Assembly (NCBI GenBank): GCA_018806985.1
Contig: JADANN010000302.1
Span: 1,434,001 to 1,498,000 of the forward strand
DNA: 64,000 nt
Direction: 5' to 3'
DNA from: Angiostrongylus vasorum
Lineage: Eukaryota; Nematoda; Chromadorea; Rhabditida; Metastrongylidae
Made by a program: the position numbers and the translations under genes. The notes below the pieces were generated by a model that was not told the origin of the DNA, did not search any database, and worked only from the letters and a program-made list of their open reading frames with translations. Below, one piece after another: positions 11,291 through 21,764 of the stretch; position 1 is the stretch's first letter; the number at the start of each line of letters is the position of its first letter.

Positions 11291-14200
11291 ATATATATAT
11301 ATGCTGACTTTTTCAACTTTATTTTGTTCGATACACTTGTAACCTTGGCTTTTAAAGAAACATGATACTCTTCAATCATCAGCGCCAAAACTATTGTACA
11401 TCATGTCTGAGGAATTTTGTTAAAAGTGCATTTTTTAAAATCTCTTGATTTTTACAGTGTAACGATTTTGCTATAGTAGAAAGTGGTTCTAATGTGCAAA
11501 CGATGTGGACTCACTGGACCAAGTGTAGACTAAATTGTTTGCAGAAAATTGCTGACAGATGTTGCACCTATAATTCACAAGACCGACTTTCTATTAACTT
11601 CTGCGTTGATCAATAATTCTCCGCTTTCTTGATAAGCGCAACAGGTGTTCCTACTATATTGTTTATTCTCAAAAGCTGACGTTTCGGAGGATTTCGCTTT
11701 CTTCAGAGCCAGGAAAGGTCAACTTGATTGCAGTCTACTCAACCGAACACCTCTGTAAGTCCAGGGAATGGTAACGAAACCTAGATATCAATCGCATTCA
11801 GAACAAAATAGCTTTTCCACACACCGCTCTCTACGGAGAGACCAACCGCATAGAACTCACATGGATGGGCAATGAGCTCTTTTCTCGGTAAAATACCAGT
11901 GTGAGGTATTGTGCGAGATCTGGCGTCATAATGAGGTATTCCTCCATGCAGTTCAGTTTTCGATTCCTGGGATTTATCCAAGATTCTTTGAGGGTTTTAC
12001 GGACTGATGTTTTAGATTCCTTTGCATAGATGGTGGCCTCTACTTCAAAATCTTCCCCGTTATGTCTCTGTATCCTCTACACGCTAATGGAGTATTTGGT
12101 TTAGCTTTACGCTTACCGTCTAGGTGTTGTTTTACACGCTTTTACACGCACATAGAGTGATGTGATGTACCCATTTCATCAATATATTCCTTCCCGTACG
12201 CTTTAAAAGTGATCAGATAAACCGTACCCGCACTCCTCTAACTACCTTCTCTGCCCTTAGGGCAAATAATGCAATTTTGCCTTGTATGTAGACGGTCATA
12301 CAAACGATTGCAAATTAGCTGGGAGTACTTGGTGGTAATTTGGTCACTGCTACTGATTTCACTGGAGGCGCCCCTTTTTAAGGTTTTGTAGCTGTGCGTG
12401 TTACGTCGGAAATGAAGGGCAGGAAAAACCGGGCGTAATTTTCGCTAGACAAATCGTTTTGGAACATGATTCTTTTTCTGAACTTATCGAGGGGAGTCAC
12501 CTTTTCATACCCATTAGAAATGGCTATCTTCCGCATGAGTTTCAAGGATTCTTCGTCATCTCTTCTTCTGTACACACTGGTGAGTGTTATAAGCGTTTTT
12601 GCGTTTTTGCCGAATGCGCTTTTTTATGTGATGGCTGAGAAGAAATGTAACGAACCAGTTTGTTTTTGTGAATTAGCTTTTGGTAACACTTCGCGATGTA
12701 GCCATTTTCGTATACATGGATTTGAACATTCAAAATTGGAAGCCAGTCTTCTACCAGTTTCTCCCCGGTAAACTTCTTGTACTGTGACTATTCGTCCAAC
12801 AACTTCAAGCATTTTTGCGTCTCCTCTTATGTGGTGGAGGTGACAAAATAATCCTCTATAAAAAAGAAAATTCGTCGCAAAAATCCATATCATCCTTCGA
12901 AAATGAACCGCACGGAGTGTCTCATTATCACGCGTGATCTCACACAATAGCTCAGACAGATAATGTGAAAGGGGCCCATTTCCCATCCATGTTAATTCTA
13001 TACGGTTGGTTTCCCTATCATGCTGAAATCTAGGTTCCGTGGTTTTCTGTTAGGGTTGCCGAGGAATTGAGCTGATTAGTTTGCAGTCAGCTTGACTCTT
13101 CGAGGGCTCTGAAAGAGGCGAAATCTGCAGAAACGTCAGCTTTTGTGAATAAATACTAAATAGTAACAACCTCCCTCCGCGCCGTAGGCTCACCAAACCT
13201 TCCACCCTATGAGGGTCGGCAAATTGGTACCAGACTGTTTGGAGGATAGCAGCACTGGCTCGATACATCGGAAGGCCACCGCGAGTCATTGTAAAGGCCA
13301 GATATGCATCCAATCACCTCCAAGGGTGTTTAATAAAGTCGAATGCATGGTGCATCCTTCAGGTATTGATCAACGCCAAGAGCTTCATCCTTTTTACTAT
13401 TCTCGTGTGGGAATCCAATACATCAGCTATCGTTTTTTTAAACACCTCGTGTGTGCTTGTATGGAAAACTGTGACCGTAGTTGTTTCAGCTTCAAAGACG
13501 TCTTTGTTCGAGTCACTGTCATCAAGTCGCATTTCATAAACAGCCTAACAATAACTGTTGGATGGATATATTTTTTTGCATGGAGCCTATCATTTTATCC
13601 GCAGATATACCTGAACTTCAGAAGAAAGAGGTGGGACATTCTACATTATCAAACTGTAACAACTTCTGATCCGGCTATTTATATCAGGGATTCTCTTCAT
13701 TTAAACGAATATATTAAATTCCAGCGTAACGGGTCTGAACTTCGACTTCTTATTGTTGAATATTATTGGTTTTTCATTCTACAGTTTATATAACTTATTT
13801 ATGTATTACGATTCTTACGTTCAAGTAAGTTCTCTACGTAACATTTCAGCATTTCGCACCACACAAATAGCACTTTGAACCATTTTAAGGTCTGGATTTT
13901 CTTTTTCATCTTATGTTTAAGGCAGAATATGTGAGGGAACATCCTCGAAGTCCGATTCCTGTTTTGATGAACGATGTGATCTTTGCACTTCATGCTCTTA
14001 CTGCTTGCGTCATAACTGCAACACAGTGTCTCTTCTATGAGGTTTAGCCTATTTCACTATTCATTCTAATGCGTCATTCTTATACCATAATTCAACCAGT
14101 AGTAGTCCTAGTCTACTTTTCAGAGAGAAAATCAGAGTGTATCTGTGATCTGCAAAGCGCTGTCTGCACTCCTAGTCTTATTTGCTGCTTTCTCTGCGCT

Positions 14201-15142
14201 GGCATCTCTATTTAAGTTCATAAGCATTCTTCAACTTATCATGTGTTTTTCGTATATAAAAATGGTCGTCACTCTTTCGAAATACTTCCCACAGGTTTGC
14301 CATCTAACACTTTTCAACTTTACTTATATCGTTTTTCCTTTGTTTTTTTCTTTTTTTTTTCCCTGAAAAATCCCTGAACATATACGGTCACTTATTTCGT
14401 ATTCACAATTAATTAATACATCTTTATATTCGTCTTATTTTATTCGGATTACCAATTTATCAGTAAGACCGGATCATGTTGCGAAGAATGGGTTCTAGAA
14501 CCACTAGCCGTGTACGTCAACCAGGCTGTATTTAAGTTTAATGGATTCCTTCCTAAATCGAAATGGTCTAATCTAATCAAAGTTCTTGATAGGTAAAACT
14601 GACATTAACTAGTAATCCTAACTCCTAAAGCTTAGCTTAAATAGAGAAGTTGAACAAGCTACCGTTTGCACTGAACTGATTAATCTGTATTACACAATGG
14701 CAAACTCTCCTTCCTTATCTAACAGTGGCTAAATTTTTTTTCTGAAAATTGACAACTATGGTGTTAGATGTGGATTAATGAAAACATTTCTAAGATGTAC
14801 TTCAATTTTCGACGGAAAAGCACAGTTGGTTGGTCTATCGGGAACGTACTACTCGACTTTACTGGTGGTTCGATGGACATTCTACAAATGATCCTCCAAT
14901 GTTTGAACGTCAGCAATTGGGTTGCATTCTATGGTAATCCTGTAAAATTCGGTTTAGGCCTTGTATCAATTCTTTTCGATATAATCTTCATTATTCAGCA
15001 TTATGTTTTGTATAGGGGAGTAGAAGTTGTTCACGCAGAATATGTGGGAGTACAGAATCCCGAAGCACCCCAAAATTCACCCCAAACAATTCATAGGGTT
15101 ATACCGTCAGATGAGCCCATATTAGAGGATGTTTCCATCTGA
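9084..15142 (+). CDS. ctns-1: Cystinosin, lysosomal cystine/proton symporter (eight exons)
   Basis: Cystinosin exports cystine from the lysosome together with protons. I read exons 9084-9102, 9168-9318, 10478-10672, 13490-13630, 13725-13824, 13922-14041, 14124-14294 and 14795-15142. All introns are GT-AG and the phases join into 414 codons. The start gives a signal peptide with a hydrophobic run at residues 13-28. A lumenal domain follows with N-glycosylation sites NLT34, NET47, NRS69 and NCT108, then seven membrane spans. Two PQ-loop motifs are visible, SFYPQIYLN (PQ at 159-160) and KYFPQMYFN (298-299). [14 protein letters not shown] (312-325) matches human cystinosin, including its essential Asp. 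The C-terminus lacks human GYDQL but has YVGV, a possible YxxV sorting motif. Long introns hold S1, S2, S3 and PLE copies. AATAAA is 51 nt past the stop. Exon 1 is the least certain. Confidence 0.93.
9860..10020 (+). repeat. S2 SINE, tRNA-headed
   Basis: The head TTGGTGTGGTGAATAGC matches a box A and CGGGTTCGAAACCC is a good box B. The tail ATACTCCGTCAAGAAAGAAG ends in GGCAAATAAAA. It lies in the intron between cystinosin exons 2 and 3. Confidence 0.88.
10150..10428 (+). repeat. S3 SINE
   Basis: Full-length S3: head GCACAGTAGTCGGAGGCGC, box B GATCGATCCCC, then AAATTGGTATCAGACTTG, GGCCACCGCGAGTCATTG and a pyrimidine-rich ATCCTTT end. It lies in a cystinosin intron. Confidence 0.9.
10852..11222 (-). 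repeat. S1 repeat, full length
   Basis: S1 copy from ACTTGAACGGCCCGCCC to AAACCGTTGGGAGGA, in the 2.8-kb intron between cystinosin exons 3 and 4. The AT microsatellite begins at once after its end. Confidence 0.9.
11225..11302. repeat. (AT)n microsatellite
   Basis: About 78 bp of nearly pure AT dinucleotides with two ATGT interruptions, directly abutting the S1 end. Confidence 0.97.
11575..12785 (-). pseudogene. Penelope-like retroelement remnant: RT C-terminus, linker, GIY-YIG endonuclease, hammerhead-like end
   Basis: Read on the minus strand, 12780-12378 gives the end of a Penelope-like RT ([22 protein letters not shown]), broken by stops. At about 12310-12245 comes the Cys linker [20 protein letters not shown]. 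At about 12225-12150 comes a GIY-YIG remnant: VYLIT, then KEYID in place of the catalytic-loop YIG. The 3' end carries a hammerhead-like core at 11674-11710 (CTGAAGA, helix II, GAAAC, GTC). RT plus GIY-YIG is the hallmark of PLEs, and ribozymes in their terminal repeats are known from the family. It is dead: stops, frameshifts and an altered YIG. It lies inside a cystinosin intron. Confidence 0.75.
12790..13150 (+). repeat. PLE 3' end fragment, opposite orientation
   Basis: Frame remnant [12 protein letters not shown] at about 12903-12940 matches the end of the PLE reading frame, also seen at 20843 and 55452. Near 13098-13145 there is a hammerhead-like remnant, GGGCTCTGAAAG then GAAACGTCAGC. 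It is inverted relative to the PLE piece on its left, giving the head-to-head layout seen elsewhere. Confidence 0.6.
13160..13392 (+). repeat. S3 SINE, 5' truncated
   Basis: S3 body and tail (AAATTGGTACCAGACTG, GGCCACCGCGAGTCATTG, GATCAACGCCAAGAGCTTC) without the tRNA-like head. It ends about 100 bp before cystinosin exon 4. Confidence 0.88.
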
Positions 15143-15192
15143 ATGATGTTCTTTATGACTATTTCAATGGTGGTATGTCGAGTAATTTTGCA

Positions 15193-15198
15193 AATAAA
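15193..15198 (+). promoter_or_regulatory. Polyadenylation signal of cystinosin
   Basis: AATAAA 51 nt after the cystinosin stop codon. The space to the converging gene's stop is only 176 bp, so the two 3' UTRs must be short or overlap. Confidence 0.6.
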
Positions 15199-15275
15199 TG
15201 ATTACCTCATTTTAGACGACTGTATTACATTGCAAGGATTGTTTTATGGGGAATATCACAGCTTTGCAATCAAAA

Positions 15276-15281
15276 TTTAAT
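15276..15281 (-). promoter_or_regulatory. Candidate polyadenylation signal of pch-2
   Basis: ATTAAA on the minus strand, about 38 nt after the pch-2 stop. No AATAAA is seen in this short intergenic gap. Confidence 0.4.
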
Positions 15282-15318
15282 GAAGCAGCATAGAGAAGTC
15301 CGGAAAAAAAAACCAAAG

Positions 15319-18300
15319 CTATCCACATTGTTCACATTTCTCTAGAATAGCTTCTTTGAACAGCGACAGAAACGACGGTAAGGATAAAGAATCCTAAAGT
15401 TTCACTATAATTGTACACAAATTTCACGTACTTTTTCAAAATATCACTAGTACAATTTCTTCATAACTGCTTACTTCATCAGCTTTCGACCACGCTAAGG
15501 CTGGTATTTGTCGCACGGAACGCCCACTAATGCCCTTCGCAAGTTTGGCCAATTCCATAATTTCTTGACCAATAGGATTTGTTGAATCGTTTTCAAAATC
15601 TCTGATGGATGGAATCCGCTCGTTCGAGACAATGACACCAATCCTAATGAGCTCTTCTGCACATTTAGCAAGAATAGTATACAAAGCGTTCACTGATGGT
15701 TGTCCAACATGCTTGACGAGATCAGCACGATCTAGTAAAGCTCGGTCCAAGCAGCCTTCTAGGTTGGAAGTGCACAGAACAATGACGTTCGGTCGGCTAA
15801 AGATGTGATTGAATAATACAAGTCAACCAAATTTTCAGCAAATAAAGTGACCGAAACAAATACAAAGAAAAGGCCTCGACTGGCGTAGTGGATAACACGT
15901 GAGCCCCCGTAAAGGGTAATCTCGAGCTTAAAACCTACCTGAGGTTACGAGTTTTGCTCATATCTCAGCATCCCTATGGTTGTATTTCAAATAATACTCT
16001 ACGACGAAAAAAAAAGGACTAGGAAGTAAATAAAAGTAAAACAAATGTAAGTAAGAAAGAAAAGTCACCGTCTAATTCTATCAATCTGCGTGAGTAATGC
16101 ATTTACTGCACGAATAGAATCTGCTGGGTCTCCTCGGTTTGTGGAAGCATCACGTGCCATACCAAGTGATTCGACCTCATCAATCAGGACAAACACCATA
16201 CATTTTTCATCCTCAGCTAGCTCGTCAATCTGGTCGAACATTTTCAACACCAATTTACCACTCTAAAGTTTTTTATATGCAAATCCATGAAGTACAAAAC
16301 TGTAAATCATAAGAAACGTTCCGCAAAAACACCTACCTCTGAGAACCACTTGGAGAACAAGCTGTGGCTATTGATCTCCACCATAACAGAAGCGGAAAAA
16401 CGCGAATTTAAACGAATTGATAAATGCTGTGAAATTCCACGACAGAGCGTAGTCTTGCCACTTCCAGGAGGCCCAAGGAGAATGATCAGACGGTTGACAT
16501 TTATTACTTTCATATCTGCTCCCTTGTCCGACAGTTTGATCACAGTGTGTACGTAGGACAGAATCTCATTCTTCAGATCGGAGTCGTAGACCAAGTTCTC
16601 CCACATATTCTCAAAATCAGTGCAAGGAAGTTGCCACAGAAGAGAACCAACAGAACATTCATCGGAACTTCCGTCAACTAATGATGAATGTTAATACCTT
16701 CCATGCTTGCGTTAGAAAAAATTTACCAGATAGAATTATCGGCTTTCACTATATTCTGTTGTGAAGTGTTGTTAACTTTGGTTGAAACCACCTCACCGCC
16801 AATAGGCGTCCTATTGTGAAACGATTCAATGTTCAAAATCTGCATACATTCTTTCTATGATAAGGTTACCTGAGGTTAATGGACAATTTCTATTTGGCTA
16901 ACGTTTCACCGACTTCGTCTTCATTAGAGCAACTGTGGACCATCGACTCGGGCCATCGGCTCTGGTGAAGATGAAGATGTCGAAACGTTAGCCGAATAAA
17001 AAATGGTCTACCAGCCTCGTGTAAGTTTACCACAGAAAGAATATATGTTCATTAGTCATACCGAGGTTAAAGGAAAGTCGGCCTTGAAATATTGTTATGC
17101 TCAAAATCTGCACTGAGTAACTATTAAATTTTCAGACAAAAGCTTATTTTCAAACATCGTTTAAGTGCACCGAGCAAAGTTTGGCATATTTTTGAAAAAA
17201 GAAACAAACCTGAGAGACTCTGAGACATAGCACCGTCGCTATTGAGACGATAGAAATGAACGTTTTGTTCAGTGAGTTTTAATTCTTCCAACATACGATC
17301 AAAAGGAAAGGCATCGGGGAAATTTGTACACCCAACAACCACCCTGTTAATTATATCTGGAACGAATTTCATTTCGACTGTTGTAAAACGTATACGTAAT
17401 AGAATATAAAGAAATCAACGTTATGAAAAGAAGCTAACCGTGAATCGAATCGTGATCTCCTGCATCCGGTAAGGATTCCAACACTAACGGCACCCAGTTC
17501 CGTAAACTTCTCTGCCCTCGTATAAATGATTCCAATTCCGTTAATCTTCCTTGCACTTGCGACCTTGCACTAAATAATATGGAACGCTAGGTATTTGTTC
17601 TCTTATAGAAGGTCATCCTCCCAACAGGTTACCACTTCATCGTGGTTTGTAGGTGATCCTAGGTGTCGGGCTGACATATAGAGCGGGAGGATTCATTCCC
17701 CCCCAGTAGGGTCTCCTAGGCTGAGGAGTCCGGTGTTTCCATCAGGAAGCCCAGTTAAGAGTAAACCAATACCAGGTCCACCAGCGTCCTGGTATCGAAC
17801 TAGTCGCTTGGTTGCAAATCTCCCTCTGATCCACAAGGGCGCTTAATGCCCGTGGTGGTGGTGACGAGCTAGGGCTGACTTTGGCCAGGCTGACCTCGGA
17901 ACACCAGAGAGTGACTAAAACAGCAGAATACCGAAAAATGGAAATTTTGCTGGGACCCACACAATTAGTGAGGACTGGCCATCCAAATATAGAAGGTCAC
18001 TAGATGTTCATTTTCACCTAGAAATTTGGTGCGAAAGAAAAATGAACTTGAAACGCTGAATTCTGGTCTTGATGCCCAAAAAACCAATGGCATTGTTCAG
18101 TCGTCCAGACAGGTCCTCAACTTACGCAGTTAAAAAGGATTTCGTTCTCCCTATTTAGAGTTCTATTGGACTTTTGTTTATGACAATTTACAACTAAACT
18201 TCAACTCACACTCCCTTTTTGATATGAACTTCAACATGGGGTTTGAACCGCTTAACATTTCTCTTCTCAAAGCACGTTGACGATCCAGCAATGACGCATT

Positions 18301-18343
18301 TTTGAATCGAACTCGGTAGTTCGTTCTCCTGATCAGGAATCAT
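15319..18343 (-). CDS. pch-2: PCH-2/TRIP13 AAA+ ATPase, HORMA-domain remodeller (seven exons)
   Basis: This family unfolds HORMA proteins such as MAD2 and meiotic HORMADs in checkpoint control and crossover regulation. Exons in reading order: 18343-18210, 17569-17439, 17377-17210, 16677-16337, 16262-16069, 15796-15454 and 15393-15319. Phases are consistent, giving about 461 residues against 432 in human TRIP13. The N-terminal domain begins with HVEVHIKKG, close to TRIP13. Walker A is GPPGSGKT (213-220), Walker B is VFVLIDE (281-287), the sensor-1 region is CTSN (331-334), DRAD is at 345-348, and sensor 2 is SGRSVR (413-418). The last donor is ambiguous (15454 or 15448). Introns hold S1, S2 and PLE repeats. 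It converges on cystinosin. The ATG choice rests on an upstream TTTCAG that could be a trans-splice site. Confidence 0.93.
15868..16048 (+). repeat. S2 SINE
   Basis: Head GACTGGCGTAGTGGATAACA (box A) with a decayed box B (GAGCTTAAAACC), then CATATCTCAGCATCCC and a tail ending GGAAGTAAATAAAAG. It lies in the pch-2 intron between exons 5 and 6, opposite to the gene. Confidence 0.88.
16885..17100. repeat. PLE-derived hairpin repeat in a pch-2 intron
   Basis: A tight palindrome: GGCTAACGTTTCACC at 16897 is answered by CGAAACGTTAGCCGAAT near 16991. The right arm has a hammerhead-like order CGGCT, CTGGTGA, helix II, GAAAC, GTT, AGCCG, with one core change (CTGA to CTGG). It is followed by the family's terminal GAGGTTAAAGGAAAGTCGG. 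Confidence 0.75.
17618..17990 (+). repeat. S1 repeat
   Basis: Full-length S1 in RTE-2 sense, from CTCCCAACAGGTTACC to GAGGACTGGCCATCC. It sits in intron 1 of pch-2, opposite to the gene. Confidence 0.9.
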
Positions 18344-18372
18344 GAGGCTATACACACTAACTAATACTATCA

Positions 18373-18381
18373 CCTGAAACA
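18373..18381 (-). promoter_or_regulatory. Candidate spliced-leader trans-splice acceptor of pch-2
   Basis: On the minus strand TTGTTTCAG ends 30 nt before the proposed pch-2 ATG, with no splice donor needed in between. In nematodes this spacing is typical of a trans-spliced 5' end. It could equally be a cis acceptor of an unseen upstream exon. Confidence 0.4.
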
Positions 18382-18589
18382 ACTGAATGCAGATCATAGA
18401 CTTAACGTAATTACAAAGAAAAAAAAACTGAAAAACTACCAACACAGTGAAAATGAAGAGAACTAGGTAAGCAGAAGGAGAAAGTGTGCGAAGGACATTT
18501 CAAACAATTGGTTTTCGCGCCCGCAAGAATAGAGCGCATTAACTGCCAAGGTGCGATAAGGAAGGGATGAGGTTACGCAATTATTACTT

Positions 18590-18972
18590 GCCTGAATACT
18601 TTGATGGAGCTTCTTCACTGGTTATACGGACCGCAGTATAGGTTCCACTTTTTTCTGAGTTGTTTTGGTTTAGCCATTGTGGCTCCCCTGCAATCCTGAA
18701 GTCAGCGAAGCCGTAGCCCAGATCGTCACCACCACAGGCAGTCGCCGCCCTTGTTGGCTAGAAGGGGATTTGCCACCATGCGACTTTGATACCAGGACTG
18801 CGGTGGATCCTGGTATTGGTTTGCTCTTAGCTAGGCTTCCCGATGGAAACGCCGGACTCCTTCCCAGCTTGGGAGACCCGGCCAGGGGATGAATGCTCCC
18901 GCTGTACGTCGCAGCCCGACACCCAGGAACACCTCCCTAGCAACGATGAGGTGGTAAACCGTTGAGAGGTAC
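18590..18972 (-). repeat. S1 repeat
   Basis: Full-length S1, from TGCCTGAATACTTTG to TGAGGTGGTAAACCGTTGAG. It contains the GGTGGATCCTGGTATTGG core. Confidence 0.9.
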
Positions 18973-20765
18973 GTAATTATTATCAACAAATAACGACTAG
19001 CAACATTCTAATTGAAAAGCAAGCGAAAGAATTCTTATATTTCCTGCCTAATGCTAATTGCCATAATATCTTGTGAAAAGTTCTAACAGTATGCTGTTCA
19101 CGATTCATGCGAGTGCACACACAATTTCCATTCAGCTGATCTGTTGCTAACTTAGCAACCTTTCTTACTACTTGAATCTTGAAGATCTAATAAGAGGAAG
19201 TTAGGCTTGTACGTTCTGTCACGCCGGTCTAAGACTATGGCTTAAAAGTTCGCCAACTAGAACTCTAATTAACTCTTTACCGAAGAAGCTGGTTTTTTTC
19301 AAAACTGGTGATAGGTTCATGGGCGGTAAAGAATGTTGGGAGTTCAGAACTTCCTCGATTCATAAAAGAGACTTCGCTGGGTCTCACTAGTCCTATACAT
19401 AATTTTTATCCAACGTCCTTTGAATTTTAATATGTTTAGAACAAGTGATTTTTAAGGAATTGAAGGTGGACAAGAATTCGAAAGTTTTAGAATTTCCTGC
19501 GCTAGAGCAGCAGCTACAAGCCAGAATGACACATTGCAGAACATCTTGGTTTCCTGCTAGAGGAAGTTCTGGCTGTTCAGTTGCTTCCATTTTTCGAAAT
19601 ACGAGCCTTGAAACGAAAAAAAGTGCATAGGATATCTGTCGTAAACATCAGATAATCAAAATTTCTTCATGATACAATAAGAAGACTTCTATCCAGATTC
19701 TAACAGCTTTCACTGAAACTAATGAAGTCCGCTATGAGCTGAGATGTGTTGATTTAAAGTTGAAAACGGTCATTTATTTACGTTTCGTATGAGTCCTGTA
19801 GAGGTCATGTCTCTGCGTAAGGAATAAACAACACGTCAATGATGCCAATCACAGAGCGTGATCGTAAATAGCGAGAAGTCGATGAAGAACGAAAAAAATG
19901 GCTCTTTTAAGAGAGTGATGGTGAGGAGCAGTCGGCAAACTTCATATAACAAATAGAATAAAGTGTTCGTCATTGATGAATTCCTGACAGACGTGCTATG
20001 ACTTCAAATCCGTCAAGCTTCACATGGATGCTTAAATATCGTTGGTGTATATTTGGCTTAAAATGACTGCTGGTGACCTATTAATGTATCATGTCAGTGT
20101 TTTTACATTCCGGTATAAATGTGGTGCCAAGTTACCGAAACCCTGGAGAGCTTTTTTCGCCTGAAACGCTTGATGAGACCGATGATCATGCTGTGTATTG
20201 CATGGAATCTCTAATTACTTCACTCGCCGCCGCCTACCTTGCACTAATAGGTTATAAGAGTGATTTTAGTCGAACGGTTTCGAAGCTAAATCAAACTGAA
20301 CTACATAAGGATTTGGACTGCTATTATGTCAAGCGATGGTCTTTCGACTAATTGCTGGATTTGCGGCCTTTCTGAACAACTCCAAGCCGTAAGGAAGCGA
20401 ACTTCCATCTGTTTCACAACGGCAGATAAGTGCTCCTGGCAACAACCTGATGGCGTTCTGTTAGGGTTTTCAAACAATTCCATTCGACGGCATTCAACCA
20501 TGTCAATAGGAAAAGCTCACGGTATCTAGTCGCAGCTATTGCTGCTTCCTACTTCGCCCTAAACTCTTCGGTGCTCGTAATCAGCTCTATGTAAACGTAG
20601 ATAGATATGCTTGTTTCTATGTATATTCTATCTATCTCGCTTACCAGACCAAAATCCTGCAACCAGCTACCCTGAGAAGTACGTGGGAGGCGAATGGACG
20701 TTGCCAACACGAATACCTTTCGAGTCGGTTGCGGGTTAGCGAGAAATAACCCCTTTTGATGTGAG
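18973..20765. other. No identified gene
   Basis: About 1.8 kb. Plus-strand frames at 19445-19630 and 20091-20351 have coding-like composition but no recognisable family or splice context. The right end, upstream of 20770, may be decayed PLE reading frame. Confidence 0.35.
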
Positions 20766-21270
20766 AGAGGTGTGAGAAGAAGTAATGTACCAATATGTTT
20801 TTTACTACTTGGCCTTCGGTACCATAATTCCAAGAAACCGAAAATGAACCGCAAGGTGGAATGCATCATAATCACGCGTGATATTGGGCAGTATTTTGTC
20901 AAAGACTGTTGTTTTGATTTATGTTTTGATGTGAGGGGCACATTACGCTTCCATGTGAACTCTGTGCGGTTGTTCTCCAACTGACACATTCAGTGGAAAA
21001 CTCATAGAAAGCGGTGAGTGTGGGAGGACGCTATTCTATGTCCAATTTGACAGATCTTGGTTTAGCATTTTCGCAGTTTGGTCATGGAAGTGTTTGGCTG
21101 GGTAGATTGTTGTAAAAATCACCTTTCCAGGCTCTGAGGAAGGCGAAATCTTCCGAAAGGTCAGCTTGTTCTTGAGTAAAGAATAAAATAATACCTCACG
21201 TTTGCTCAAGAATAGTATAGAGAATTATTTGACCAGTGTCGAGGTTAATAGAGAGTCGGTCGTGGGAATT
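20766..21270 (+). repeat. PLE 3' end with hammerhead-like core
   Basis: The frame KKPKMNRKVECIIITRD (about 20834-20884) is the C-terminal end of the PLE frame, matching 55452 and 12903. At 21130-21166 comes GGCT, CTGAGGA, helix II, GAAAG, GTC, AGC: a hammerhead-like core with one changed base after GAAA. The family's terminal GAGGTTAATAGAGAGTCGG follows at 21241. This is the clearest copy showing frame end and ribozyme in the same orientation. Confidence 0.75.
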
Positions 21271-21764
21271 ATTACGAGACGTGCCAGCAAAGTGTGATTT
21301 TCGTCGCGTTTAAACCACTGGACAGCTCCGGACTGCGATGAAAGTGAATGGAGGCTTTACTGGATCTTAGATAAATAACGAGATTACAATTAATACAGGC
21401 GAATTTGGAAACTAACAGAAAGAAAACAATGTGGAAATGTTTCCAGGTCGCAGTCTTTTATAAGAAGCTTTTTGTGAAATCAATCATAGCTATACCTGTG
21501 AAAACATCCTCCAAGGTCATTTGCTTCTTTGTTGAAGTGGTAAGTTTAAGAACTAAGCAAAAAACGAAAAGCAAAATTCGAAACATTCCAATTTAAATCG
21601 CAACCTTCTTTATGTCAAACGACTGGATCGGCATTTCTGAGAGAATTCGAAGAATTCCTTTAGACTACTTGTCGTTTAATCAGTGGGAGTGGCTTATTGC
21701 GAGGTTCTTCTTGTGGTTCTTCGTTGATTCACATGAGAGGGTAATGAGTCATGCGTTGTGATAG
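21271..21764. other. No feature seen
   Basis: Anonymous AT-rich sequence between a PLE fragment and RTE-1 copy B. Confidence 0.4.

Noticed and set aside
12624..12986. Single 120-codon minus-strand gene
   Set aside because: Its lower part is the PLE RT; its upper part is the antisense of an inverted PLE fragment, so the frame joins two repeats.
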